In this document: positions 34,379 through 42,739 of the stretch, piece by piece
How positions within the stretch are numbered: the stretch's first letter is position 1
How the letters are laid out: each line of letters opens with the position of its first letter
Translations under genes and position numbers: made by a program
Notes under the pieces: model-generated
What the model saw: the letters and a program-made list of their open reading frames with translations, nothing else
Databases searched by the model: none
What the model was told of the DNA's origin: nothing
Source of the DNA: Streptomyces tropicalis
GTDB taxonomy: Bacteria > Actinomycetota > Actinomycetes > Streptomycetales > Streptomycetaceae
DNA length: 64,000 bases
Assembly (NCBI RefSeq): GCF_029269835.1
Contig: NZ_JARJBB010000002.1
Coordinates: 248,001 to 312,000, forward strand
Reading direction: 5' to 3'

Positions 34379-35497
34379 ATGTCGATGATCCGTGACCTGC
34401 GCGCCGCGGTCCGACCGTCCCGCCCCGCGCCGCGCGGCAAGGACACCGGCACCTACGACACCACGCGCGACCCGGCCACGCCCTCCGCCGTCGTCGACTG
34501 CGCCGTCTACCGCGACGGCGCGCGCGTCGAGACCGGCAGGCCGCTCGGCCCGCAGGAGGCGATGCGCCTGGTGCGGCGCGACGGCGGCTTCGTCTGGATC
34601 GGGCTGCACGAGCCGACGGAGAGCGAATTCGCGGGCATCGCGGCCGAGTTCGGCCTGCACCCGCTGGCCGTGGAGGACGCGGTCCAGGCCCACCAGCGGC
34701 CCAAGCTGGAGCGCTACGACGACTCCCTGTTCACCGTCTTCAAGACGATCCACTACGTCGACCACGACCAGCTCACCGCGAACAGCGAGGTCGTCGAGAC
34801 CGGCGAGGTGATGTGCTTCACCGGACGGGACTTCTTCATCACCGTGCGGCACGGCGGCCAGGGCTCGCTGCGAGCGCTGCGGCACCGCCTCCAGGACGAG
34901 CCGGAACTGCTGGCCAAGGGCCCGTCGGCGGTGCTGCACGCCATCGCCGACCACGTCGTGGACGGCTACATCGCGGTCGCCGACGCCCTCCAGGACGACA
35001 TCGACGAGGTGGAGACGGAGGTGTTCTCGCCGGGCCGCAAGGGTTCCCCGCGCGGCACCGACGCCGGAAGCATCTACCAACTCAAGCGCGAGATCCTGGA
35101 GTTCAAGCGTGCGGTGGCGCCGCTGCTGCGCCCCATGCAGCTGCTGAGCGAGCGTCCGATGCGGCTGGTCGACCCCGACATCCAGAAGTACTTCCGCGAC
35201 GTCGCCGACCACCTGGCACGGGTGCAGGAGCAGGTCGTCGGCTTCGACGAGCTGCTGAACTCGATCCTCCAGGCCAACCTGGCGCAGGCGTCGGTCGCGC
35301 AGAACGAGGACATGCGCAAGATCACGTCCTGGGCCGCCATCATCGCCGTGCCGACGATGGTCTGCGGGGTCTACGGCATGAACTTCCGCCACATGCCCGA
35401 ACTGCACTGGAAGTACGGCTACCCGGTGATCATGGGCATCACGGTCGTCATCTGCCTCGGCATCCACCGCACGCTGAAGCGGAACGGCTGGCTGTAG
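34379..35497 (+). CDS. corA: CorA-type magnesium/cobalt transporter
   Basis: 372 residues. A large acidic cytosolic N-terminal domain (to about 305), the long stalk helix with QVVGFDELLNSILQANLAQ, then two membrane helices; the first ends with the family signature YGMNF (GMN at 333-335), the second is YPVIMGITVVICLGI. The C-terminus is basic (RTLKRNGWL). Pentameric channel for Mg2+ and related ions. The ATG at 34379 follows GAAGGAG. Downstream by 25 bp is an uncharacterised gene in the same direction. Confidence 0.95.
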   Translation: MSMIRDLRAAVRPSRPAPRGKDTGTYDTTRDPATPSAVVDCAVYRDGARVETGRPLGPQEAMRLVRRDGGFVWIGLHEPTESEFAGIAAEFGLHPLAVEDAVQAHQRPKLERYDDSLFTVFKTIHYVDHDQLTANSEVVETGEVMCFTGRDFFITVRHGGQGSLRALRHRLQDEPELLAKGPSAVLHAIADHVVDGYIAVADALQDDIDEVETEVFSPGRKGSPRGTDAGSIYQLKREILEFKRAVAPLLRPMQLLSERPMRLVDPDIQKYFRDVADHLARVQEQVVGFDELLNSILQANLAQASVAQNEDMRKITSWAAIIAVPTMVCGVYGMNFRHMPELHWKYGYPVIMGITVVICLGIHRTLKRNGWL

Positions 35498-35521
35498 GGC
35501 GGCCTCGCTAGGCTTACCCGC

Positions 35522-36034
35522 ATGACCAGCGAGCTGCTCGACCAGGCCCTCGTCGAGGAGGCCACCAGGAAGTCCGGCCTCATCTGGGTGCAGGGCCCCG
35601 GATCCCCCGCCCGTGCCCTGTGGCACGTCTGGCACGGGGGCGCGGCCTGCCTGGTCGGCGACGGACCCGGCGAGCAGCCGCTGCCGGGGCTCGCCGACGG
35701 GGCCACGGCCGAGGTGACCGTGCGCAGCAAGGACAAGGGCGGCCGGCTGGTCGCCTGGACGGCGCGGGTCGAGGAGCTGGCGCCCGGCACCCCGGCGTGG
35801 GAGGAGACCGTGGCCGAGCTGAAGGGCAAGCGGCTCAACGCGTCCGACGCGGAGGCCGTGCCCGAGCGGTGGGCGCGCGAGTGCCGGGTGCTGCGGCTCG
35901 AGCCGACGGGGACGACCGCCCCGCTGCCGGACGGCCCGCTGTCCGAGGCCCCGCTGCCGACGCCGGCGACGACCCGCAGGCCGGTCCCCGCGGGACTCCC
36001 CCGGCTGCTGTTCCGCAGGCGCCGGCGCGGCTAG
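35522..36034 (+). CDS. Hypothetical protein, possible split-barrel fold
   Basis: 170 residues. The N-terminal 115 residues (SGLIWVQGPGSPARALWHVWHGG to ERWARECRVLRLEP) alternate hydrophobic strands in a manner reminiscent of FMN/F420-binding split barrels, but I see no ligand motif. The last 40 residues are Pro rich and end in RRRRRG. The TAG stop overlaps the left end of a MITE-like element, so the C-terminus may have been changed. Probably cotranscribed with corA. Confidence 0.75.
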   Translation: MTSELLDQALVEEATRKSGLIWVQGPGSPARALWHVWHGGAACLVGDGPGEQPLPGLADGATAEVTVRSKDKGGRLVAWTARVEELAPGTPAWEETVAELKGKRLNASDAEAVPERWARECRVLRLEPTGTTAPLPDGPLSEAPLPTPATTRRPVPAGLPRLLFRRRRRG

Positions 36035-36229
36035 TGCTGTGGCCGGAAAGGTGTGCCGGGAAGCCCGCGGCGTCCGGTGCTGGGGGCACCTCCCGCGCGT
36101 CCTGTGCTGGGGGGAGCGTCGCACGGCGGAGCCTCGCCCGCGTACGGGGAGGTACTCGAGTGAGGCGACGACGCGGTGAGGTGCCGTGCCGGGCGTCGCG
36201 AGCCGGTGAACCTTCTCGGCCACAGCACC
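36033..36229. mobile_element. MITE-like element, long copy
   Basis: 197 bp with imperfect terminal inverted repeats: left end AGTGCTGTGGCCGGAAAGGT, right end complementary to GGTGCTGTGGCCGAGAAGGT. The right 40 bp match the short copy at 29105-29168. The centre has further GTGCTGGGGG-type short repeats and no transposase frame. Like the short copy it begins directly on a TAG stop codon. Beyond it, to 36347, about 120 bp hold nothing recognisable. Confidence 0.75.
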
Positions 36230-36347
36230 AGGGCATGGTGTCCCCGCGGCCGCACGGTGCGCCGCGTTCGCAGGTCCGCAGGGTCCCCGGCACGAGGCTC
36301 CGGCATCGGCGCGGCCGGCGGTCCGGGCGTCCCGGCGCGGCCGGGTG

Positions 36348-37094
36348 TCAGGCCCCCGGGAGCTGGTGGCCGTAGTCGACCGTCTCGCCCTGGTCCGGCT
36401 CGGACAGGGCGAACCCCTTGCCCCAGTCGGTGAACCCGAGGGTGCCGGCGCCGCCCGCGCGCACCAGGCGGACCGGGTAGGGCCGTCCGGTCAGGGAGAC
36501 GTCCAGGGTGCCGCCGGAGCCCTTGTCGCCGGTGACGCGGACGGTGCGTACCCCGGACTGCTCGTGGTGGCCGTCCGTGGCGAGCGTGCCGTGCAGGGTC
36601 AGCAGGCCGTCGAGGAGGAGCCTCTTGTCCGTGAAGCCGCTGAACCGCTTGTACGCGGGGTCGCCCTGCGGCACCTTCACGTACTTGCCGTCCAGCTTGT
36701 CCGCGGTCGCGGAGTCCTTGCCGTCGCCGTCGGCGTGGTTCCAGAAGGCCGCGTTCGCCTTCAGGTACAGCTGGCTGCCGATGCGCAGCAGACCGAAGGT
36801 GACGCCCTGCGAGGTGACCGAACCGGTGCCGCCGTCGGACTTCAGCCGCATGTCGAGGCGGTAGGCCCGCCCGTTGCTGACGACGTTTCCGGACAGGTGC
36901 ACGGTGTCCGCGGAGTCCGCGGCCGCACGGGTGCGGGACTGGATCTGCTGCGGAGGCAGCTTCCCCACGCCGTTGGTGCCCGCGTCCGGGTCGTCCGCGG
37001 CGCAGCCCGTGGCGGCCGCTGCCAGGACGGCCAGTGCGCACAGCGCGCTCGGCAGGACGGCCCGGCCGGGTCGGCCCTGGGGGATCGCAGTCAC
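36348..37094 (-). CDS. Lipoprotein, LppX/LprG-like
   Basis: 248 residues. Signal peptide with lipobox ATGC (Cys31) after ALCALAVLAAAA. The mature part has alternating beta strands (YRLDMRLKSDGGTGSVTSQ, VTFGLLRIGSQLYLKANAAFW, PYPVRLVRAGGAGTLGFTDW), the pattern of the half-barrel LppX/LprG/LolA-like lipid-binding fold. The GTG at 37094 is chosen so that the signal peptide is N-terminal; the upstream in-frame extension is rejected. Divergent from the MgtE-N gene. Confidence 0.82.
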   Translation of the reverse strand: MTAIPQGRPGRAVLPSALCALAVLAAAATGCAADDPDAGTNGVGKLPPQQIQSRTRAAADSADTVHLSGNVVSNGRAYRLDMRLKSDGGTGSVTSQGVTFGLLRIGSQLYLKANAAFWNHADGDGKDSATADKLDGKYVKVPQGDPAYKRFSGFTDKRLLLDGLLTLHGTLATDGHHEQSGVRTVRVTGDKGSGGTLDVSLTGRPYPVRLVRAGGAGTLGFTDWGKGFALSEPDQGETVDYGHQLPGA

Positions 37095-37313
37095 AGGCGG
37101 GGCTGCCTTTCTGGCGGATGTCCGGAGCGGCACACGCAGCGTACCGGGGTCGCGGGGCACCGTCGGAGCCAGTCCGTCCGGACCCCTCACCAGGGCGTAT
37201 CCGAACGGGACGGGCTAGCCTGAAGCCCACCCGAGCGGGCAATCGGGGAAAAGGGACCCACCCCTCACCAGTAGTCGCACCAGGCACCACGCACCACGCA
37301 AAGGAGGCGCGCC

Positions 37314-38597
37314 ATGGCAGCGGGCGCCCCCCGGATCTTCGTCTCGCACCTCTCCGACGTCGCCGTCTTCGACCCGGCGGGCGACCAGGTGGGACGGGTC
37401 CGCGACCTGGTCGTCATGCTGCGCGTCGGCCGCAAGCCGCCCCGCCTGCTCGGACTGGTCGTCGAACTGGCCACCCGGCGCCGCATCTTCCTGCCCATGA
37501 CCCGCGTGACGAGCGTGGAGTCCGGCCAGGTCATCACCACCGGCGTGCTCAACGTGCGGCGCTTCGAGCAGCGGCCCACCGAGCGGCTCGTGTTCGGGGA
37601 GCTCTTCGACCGACGGGTGCGCCTCGCCGGTACGGACGAGGAGGTCACGGTCCTGGACGTGTCGGTGCAGCAGCTGCCGGCCCGCCGCGACTGGGAGATC
37701 GACCGCGTCTTCGTACGCAAGGGCCGCCGCACCGGCGCCTTCCGCCGCGCCCGGGGCGAGACGCTGACGGTCGAGTGGTCCGCGGTCACCGGTTTCTCGC
37801 TGGAGGAGCACGGCCAGGGCGCGGAGAACCTGCTCGCCACCTTCGAGCAGCTGCGCCCCGCCGACCTCGCCAACGTGCTGCACCACCTCTCCGCCAAACG
37901 GCGGGCCGAGGTGGCCGCCGCCCTCGACGACGACCGCCTCGCCGACGTCCTGGAGGAGCTGCCGGAGGACGACCAGATCGAGATCCTCGGCAAGCTCCAG
38001 GAGGAGCGCGCCGCCGACGTCCTGGAGGCGATGGACCCCGACGACGCGGCGGACCTGCTCGGCGAGCTGCCGGAGGAGGACAAGGAGCGGCTGCTGAACC
38101 TGATGGAGCCCTCCGACGCGGCCGACATGCGCCGGCTGATGTCGTACGAGGAGCACACGGCCGGCGGCCTGATGACGACGGAGCCGATCGTGCTGCGCCC
38201 GGACGCCACCGTCGCCGACGCCCTGGCCCGGGTGCGCAACCCCGACCTCTCCCCCGCGCTCGCCGCCCAGGTCTACGTCTGCCGCCCGCCCGACGAGACC
38301 CCGACCGGGAAGTACCTGGGCACCGTGCACTTCCAGCGGCTGCTGCGCGACCCTCCCTACACGCTGGTGTCGTCGCTGGCCGACCAGGACCTCCAGCCGC
38401 TGTCCCCGGACGCCGCGCTGCCGGTCGTCGCCGGGTTCTTCGCGACGTACGACATGGTGGCGGCACCCGTCGTCGACGAGTCGGGGTCGCTGCTGGGCGC
38501 GGTGACGGTGGACGACGTCCTGGACCACATGCTGCCGGAGGACTGGCGCGAGACGGAGTTCCACCTGGACGAGGGGACGCCCGCCCATGGCTCCTGA
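37314..38597 (+). CDS. PRC-barrel / MgtE-N / CBS protein lacking a channel domain
   Basis: 427 residues. N-terminal PRC-barrel-like region (VSHLSDVAVFDPAGDQVGRVRDL), then MgtE_N helical repeats (LRPADLANVLHHL, RLADVLEELPEDDQIEILGKL, AADLLGELPEEDKERLL), then two CBS domains (TAGGLMTTEPIVLRPDAT; VAAPVVDESGSLLGAVTVDDVLDHM). It is the soluble Mg2+-sensing half of MgtE with no transmembrane part. The ATG follows AAAGGAGG. The DUF1003 gene overlaps its end by 11 bp. Perhaps a Mg2+ sensor for the coupled membrane protein. Confidence 0.9.
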   Translation: MAAGAPRIFVSHLSDVAVFDPAGDQVGRVRDLVVMLRVGRKPPRLLGLVVELATRRRIFLPMTRVTSVESGQVITTGVLNVRRFEQRPTERLVFGELFDRRVRLAGTDEEVTVLDVSVQQLPARRDWEIDRVFVRKGRRTGAFRRARGETLTVEWSAVTGFSLEEHGQGAENLLATFEQLRPADLANVLHHLSAKRRAEVAAALDDDRLADVLEELPEDDQIEILGKLQEERAADVLEAMDPDDAADLLGELPEEDKERLLNLMEPSDAADMRRLMSYEEHTAGGLMTTEPIVLRPDATVADALARVRNPDLSPALAAQVYVCRPPDETPTGKYLGTVHFQRLLRDPPYTLVSSLADQDLQPLSPDAALPVVAGFFATYDMVAAPVVDESGSLLGAVTVDDVLDHMLPEDWRETEFHLDEGTPAHGS

Positions 38598-39186
38598 GCG
38601 CGACACCGGCCGCGAGCGGGTCCCGATCGGGGCCACCGCCGCCACCCGGCCGCGGACGACGCGGCTGGACCAGCCGGGTCCGCCCCGGCGCAGGCTGCTG
38701 CCCGAGTACGACCCGGAGGCTTTCGGGCGGCTGTCCGAGCGCATCGCGCGCTTCCTCGGCACCGGGCGGTTCATCGTCTGGATGACGGTGGTGATCATCG
38801 CCTGGGTGGCCTGGAACGTGGCCGCGCCCGGTCATCTGCGCTTCGACCCGTACCCGTTCATCTTCCTGACGCTGGTGCTGTCGCTGCAGGCCTCCTACGC
38901 CGCCCCGCTGATCCTCCTGGCGCAGAACCGCCAGGACGACCGGGACCGGGTCAACCTGGAGCAGGACCGCAAGCAGAACGAGCGGTCGATCGCCGACACC
39001 GAGTACCTGACCCGCGAGATCGCCGCGCTGCGCATGGGCCTCGGCGAGGTCGCCACCCGCGACTGGATCCGCTCGGAACTGCAGGACATGGTCAAGGACC
39101 TGGAGGAGCTGCAGGTCGACGGCCACCGCGAGGCCGGTGTATTCCCGGCGGAACACCCGGGCGGACGTGACATGGACGACCGCTGA
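38587..39186 (+). CDS. DUF1003 membrane protein
   Basis: 199 residues. Two adjacent membrane helices (FIVWMTVVIIAWVAWNVAA and FIFLTLVLSLQASYAAPLILL, about 62-118) and a coiled acidic/basic C-terminal helix (DRVNLEQDRKQNERSIADTEYLTREIAALR) are the DUF1003 pattern. It starts inside the 3' end of the MgtE-N/CBS gene, so translational coupling is likely and a functional pair is probable. Confidence 0.9.
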   Translation: MAPERDTGRERVPIGATAATRPRTTRLDQPGPPRRRLLPEYDPEAFGRLSERIARFLGTGRFIVWMTVVIIAWVAWNVAAPGHLRFDPYPFIFLTLVLSLQASYAAPLILLAQNRQDDRDRVNLEQDRKQNERSIADTEYLTREIAALRMGLGEVATRDWIRSELQDMVKDLEELQVDGHREAGVFPAEHPGGRDMDDR

Positions 39187-39229
39187 CGGGGGTCCCTGGG
39201 CCGCCGCGGAGCGCCGTACCATCGTCCTT

Positions 39230-40363
39230 ATGGCTACGGAAGACGCGGTGCGCGAAGCACTGGCGACGGTGAACGACCCCGAGATCAACCGACCCATCAC
39301 CGAACTCGGCATGGTCAAATCGGTGGAGATCGGCGCGGACGGGGCGGTCGCGGTCACCGTGTACCTGACGGTCTCCGGATGCCCGATGCGCGACACGATC
39401 ACCCAGCGCGTGACCGACGCGGTCGCGCGGGTCGAGGGCGTCACCCGCGTCGACGTCACGCTCGACGTCATGAGCGACGAGCAGCGCCGCGAGCTGGCGT
39501 CCGCCCTGCGCGGCGGCCAGACCGAGCGCGAGGTCCCCTTCGCCAAGCCGGGCAGCCTGACCCGGGTCTACGCCGTCGCCTCCGGCAAGGGCGGTGTCGG
39601 CAAGTCGTCCGTGACGGTCAACCTCGCGGCGGCGATGGCGGCCGACGGCCTGAAGGTCGGCGTCGTGGACGCCGACATCTACGGCCACAGCGTGCCCCGC
39701 ATGCTGGGTGCCGAGGGCCGTCCCACCCAGGTCGAGAACATGATCATGCCGCCGTCGGCGAACGGCGTGAAGGTCATCTCCATCGGCATGTTCACCCCGG
39801 GCAACGCGCCGGTCGTCTGGCGCGGCCCGATGCTGCACCGCGCCCTCCAGCAGTTCCTCGCGGACGTGTACTGGGGCGACCTGGACGTGCTGCTCCTCGA
39901 CCTGCCGCCGGGCACCGGCGACATCGCGATCTCGGTGGCGCAGCTCGTGCCGAACGCGGAGATCCTGGTCGTCACCACGCCCCAGCAGGCGGCGGCCGAG
40001 GTGGCCGAGCGGGCGGGCGCCATCGCGGTCCAGACCCACCAGAAGATCGTCGGCGTGGTCGAGAACATGTCCGGGCTGCCCTGCCCGCACTGCGGCGAGA
40101 TGGTCGACGTGTTCGGCACCGGCGGCGGCGCGCTCGTGGCGGACGGCCTCACCCGCACCACGGGCACCACGGTGCCGGTCCTCGGCTCCATCCCGATCGA
40201 CGTGCGCCTGCGCGAGGGCGGCGACGAGGGCAAGCCGGTGGTGCTGACCGATCCGGACTCCCCGGCCGGCTCGGCGCTGCGCTCGATCGCCGAGAAGCTC
40301 GGTGGCCGGCAGCGCGGCCTGTCCGGCCTGTCCCTGGGCATCACCCCGAGGAACAAGTTCTGA
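39230..40363 (+). CDS. mrp: Mrp/NBP35-family iron-sulfur carrier ATPase
   Basis: 377 residues. N-terminal DUF59/MIP18 domain (ALATVNDPEINRPITELGMV), then a deviant Walker A ASGKGGVGKSS near 122-131, DADIYGHSVPRM, the Walker B DLPPGTGD, and a CPHCGE cysteine pair near 284 that holds the transferred cluster in this family. Assists Fe-S protein maturation. The ATG at 39230 lies 43 bp after the DUF1003 gene. Confidence 0.94.
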   Translation: MATEDAVREALATVNDPEINRPITELGMVKSVEIGADGAVAVTVYLTVSGCPMRDTITQRVTDAVARVEGVTRVDVTLDVMSDEQRRELASALRGGQTEREVPFAKPGSLTRVYAVASGKGGVGKSSVTVNLAAAMAADGLKVGVVDADIYGHSVPRMLGAEGRPTQVENMIMPPSANGVKVISIGMFTPGNAPVVWRGPMLHRALQQFLADVYWGDLDVLLLDLPPGTGDIAISVAQLVPNAEILVVTTPQQAAAEVAERAGAIAVQTHQKIVGVVENMSGLPCPHCGEMVDVFGTGGGALVADGLTRTTGTTVPVLGSIPIDVRLREGGDEGKPVVLTDPDSPAGSALRSIAEKLGGRQRGLSGLSLGITPRNKF

Positions 40364-40653
40364 GACCGCACGCCGGCGATCTGCGGCTCCGTCATGGGTC
40401 AACCTTCTGACCAGCGGCGGAGCCGTCGACGTTCGTCAGCACCGGTCGTCGTTGAGCACGCTTCGACGGCCCACGGACGGCACAGGGGCTCCACTCGTGG
40501 CCGTCTCGTCCTCGGCCTGCCCGACGGGTCGCGTCACCGGCCCCGCACCCGACGGCACTGTCACCCGAATGGCGCAACATGACGTGCCACCCACATGGGT
40601 GAAGATCAAACTGACTAGTGCCCCACCGAGGCAATCCGTGAAAGGGGAACCAC
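40364..40653 (+). other. Intergenic region before the small secreted protein
   Basis: 290 bp. No hairpin stands out after mrp. The last 60 bp (AAGATCAAACTGACTAGTGC) are less GC rich and may carry the promoter of the small secreted protein. Short open frames have no support. Confidence 0.4.
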
Positions 40654-40860
40654 ATGGGCACTCGACGAATCCTCGCCGCCGTGATCGCCACGGCAGCCCT
40701 CGCCGGACTCGGCCTCACAGGCGCCGCCACCGCCACCGCACAGGGCGCCCCCTCCTACGTCACCCCTTCCGAGTGCAGGCAGGGCGGCGGAACGCCCGCG
40801 ATCAATGAGGCGGGCAACTACTGCAAGGGCGGCATGCACGACGGGCAGCGGGTCGACTGA
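40654..40860 (+). CDS. Small secreted protein with two cysteines
   Basis: 68 residues. Sec signal peptide (TRRILAAVIATAALAGLGLTGAATATA, cleavage near Ala29) leaves a mature peptide of about 38 residues with two cysteines (PSECRQGGG; NYCKGGM) that could form one disulfide. GAAAGGGG precedes the ATG. Unknown function; size and export suggest a surface or signalling peptide. Confidence 0.72.
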   Translation: MGTRRILAAVIATAALAGLGLTGAATATAQGAPSYVTPSECRQGGGTPAINEAGNYCKGGMHDGQRVD

Positions 40861-41070
40861 ACCCGACAGGGCGCCCCGCAGCCACGCGCCGCGGAGCGCT
40901 CCCGCGCCCCGAGCCGCCGCAGTGCGGCGCAGTCCGTGGATATGCCCGGTAGAGCACGACGCTGCGGCCATCACTTCAGAGGCTCGCCCCGAAGCGGCTG
41001 CCTCGAGCCGTGGAACCGACCGTCACAGCCTGCTTCACCTGAGGAACACGTTCTGAGCGTCCCCGACGCA

Positions 41071-41115
41071 CACGACGAGGGGCGCCGTCCCGACCGGACG
41101 GCGCCCCTCGTCGTG
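41071..41115. terminator. Strong bidirectional terminator
   Basis: Perfect 20-bp arms (41071-41090 and 41096-41115) with a 5-nt loop between converging genes. The preceding 210 bp after the secreted-protein gene hold nothing recognisable. Confidence 0.9.
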
Positions 41116-41146
41116 CGTCGCGGCGCCCGGGCGCCGACCGGGGGGA

Positions 41147-41818
41147 CTAGGCGTAGGCCGCGATGTCCTCGACCGTGGCGAAGCCGAGGCCGTAGGCGCT
41201 CATGCCGCGGCCGTACGCGCCCACGTGGACGCCCTGCCGGGTGGATCCGGCGAGCACCCAGCCGAACTCGGACTCCCGGTAGTGGAAGGAGGCCGGGACG
41301 CCGTCCACGGGCAGGGAGAGCGTCGACCAGTCCGGGCCGGACAGGTCGTCGGCCAGCACCCAGGCCGTCTCCGTCTGCTGCTCCAGCCAGTCGTCGCGCA
41401 GACTGTGGTCCATCTGGCCGGGCCAGGTGAAGGACAGCAGCCCCACTCCGGCGAGCCAGGCCGCGGACGACACCGAGGTGGCCTCCAGCAGGCCCGTGCC
41501 GTCCGCGCTGCGGCGCACCGGGCTGGCGGCGACGGTGACCACGACCGCGAACTTCTCCTTGGTCTCGTCCACCGAGCCGGACACGAACTCGTTGCGCACC
41601 GAGGGCTCGTCGCCGTGGCCGATCGAGCCGTGCTCCACGGCGCCGTCGGCCGAGGTCCCCACCTGCATCAGCCAGCGCGGGCCCGTGAACGCCTCGTCGA
41701 GGCCGTACCAGGGGAAGGGCGCCAGCAGGTAGCCGTCGACCGGGCGCCGGACGGAGGCGGACTGCGGTCCGCCGTCCCCGGCCGGTGCGTGCGCGACCGT
41801 CCTGCTCGTCGTCTCCAT
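41147..41818 (-). CDS. Hypothetical protein
   Basis: 223 residues, no signal peptide, membrane helix or cysteine. Trp- and Ser-rich, mixed alpha/beta (DGYLLAPFPWYGLDEAF; ASFHYRESEFGWVLAGSTRQGVHVGAYGRGMSAYGLGFA). The last part, GAYGRGMSAYGLGF, looks like a compact beta-rich end. I do not recognise the family. The ATG at 41818 has GGAGG nine bases upstream. Confidence 0.72.
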   Translation of the reverse strand: METTSRTVAHAPAGDGGPQSASVRRPVDGYLLAPFPWYGLDEAFTGPRWLMQVGTSADGAVEHGSIGHGDEPSVRNEFVSGSVDETKEKFAVVVTVAASPVRRSADGTGLLEATSVSSAAWLAGVGLLSFTWPGQMDHSLRDDWLEQQTETAWVLADDLSGPDWSTLSLPVDGVPASFHYRESEFGWVLAGSTRQGVHVGAYGRGMSAYGLGFATVEDIAAYA

Positions 41819-42028
41819 GTGACGCCTCCTCGCTCTCGTCGGACCGGGGCGGCCCGCCCCCCTACGGGCGTACTCGTCCGGTCCGCACAACAACTCGGCA
41901 GCATAACCACCCCGCCCGTGAGCGTCGGGAAGGCGACCGGCGCGTGGGTCGCGCCGACGGCGTGATCGGGCTGTACGGGGCGCGTGCGCGGTATGAAACG
42001 CGTCACGCCGACGGGGGCCGGTCGGGTG

Positions 42029-42457
42029 TCAGGTGGCGTCGGCGTCGAAGGGCGGGCGCTCGTCACGGCCGATGTCCTCGGGCCGCTTGGTCATGTCGAC
42101 GCGGCCGCCGCCGTTCCGGGACCGGGAGTCGGTGTCGCGGCTGTGCACCGCGTCCGTGACCTCGGCCATCTCCTTCTTGAGGTCGAAGCCGTTGCGGATC
42201 TCCTTCAGCCCGAGGTCCTCGTTGTCGAGCTGCTTGCGGAGGAACGTCTTCGGGTTGAGGTCCTCGAACTCGAAGTCCTTGAACTCCGGTCCCAGTTCGC
42301 TGCGAATGTCGTGCTTGGCGCTCTCGGAGAACTCGCGGATCTTGCGGATCGTCCGCATGACGTCCTGGATGGCCTTGGGGAGCTTGTCCGGACCGAACAC
42401 GAGGACGGCCAGGACGGCGAGCGTCACCAGCTCGAGCGGTCCTACGTCATTGAACAC
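42029..42457 (-). CDS. tatB: TatB, twin-arginine translocase subunit
   Basis: 142 residues. N-terminal membrane helix (VGPLELVTLAVLAVLVFGPDKLP, the Tat motif with FGP hinge at 21-23), amphipathic helix (AIQDVMRTIRKIREFSESAK), then an acidic soluble tail. GTG start at 42457 preceded by AAGGAG. Partners TatA and TatC are encoded elsewhere. The order sigma - anti-sigma - HtrA - TatB matches mycobacterial sigE-rseA-htrA-tatB. A 282-bp gap separates it from the protease gene and may hold its own promoter. Confidence 0.93.
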   Translation of the reverse strand: MFNDVGPLELVTLAVLAVLVFGPDKLPKAIQDVMRTIRKIREFSESAKHDIRSELGPEFKDFEFEDLNPKTFLRKQLDNEDLGLKEIRNGFDLKKEMAEVTDAVHSRDTDSRSRNGGGRVDMTKRPEDIGRDERPPFDADAT

Positions 42458-42739
42458 CTGAAGCTCCTTGCGCGTGTCCGCGGTCCTCGGCCCTCGGGGC
42501 CGATGGTGCGGTCGTCCGTGGTCCGGGCCGCGTCCACGGTACCCGGCCGGGATGTCCGACCGGTACCGTCCCAGGGGCTGCGGCCGCATGTACACGACGG
42601 GTTTTTCGGGTTGTTTGCCTTACGGGGCGGCACACGGCGTTCCGAGCCGCGCGACGCAGGTCGGATTCCGGCCACCGAGGCCCGCGGGCGCACCGCCGGG
42701 ACGGCGGTCCGTCCCGGTCCGCGCGGCCGCCCCGGGAGG

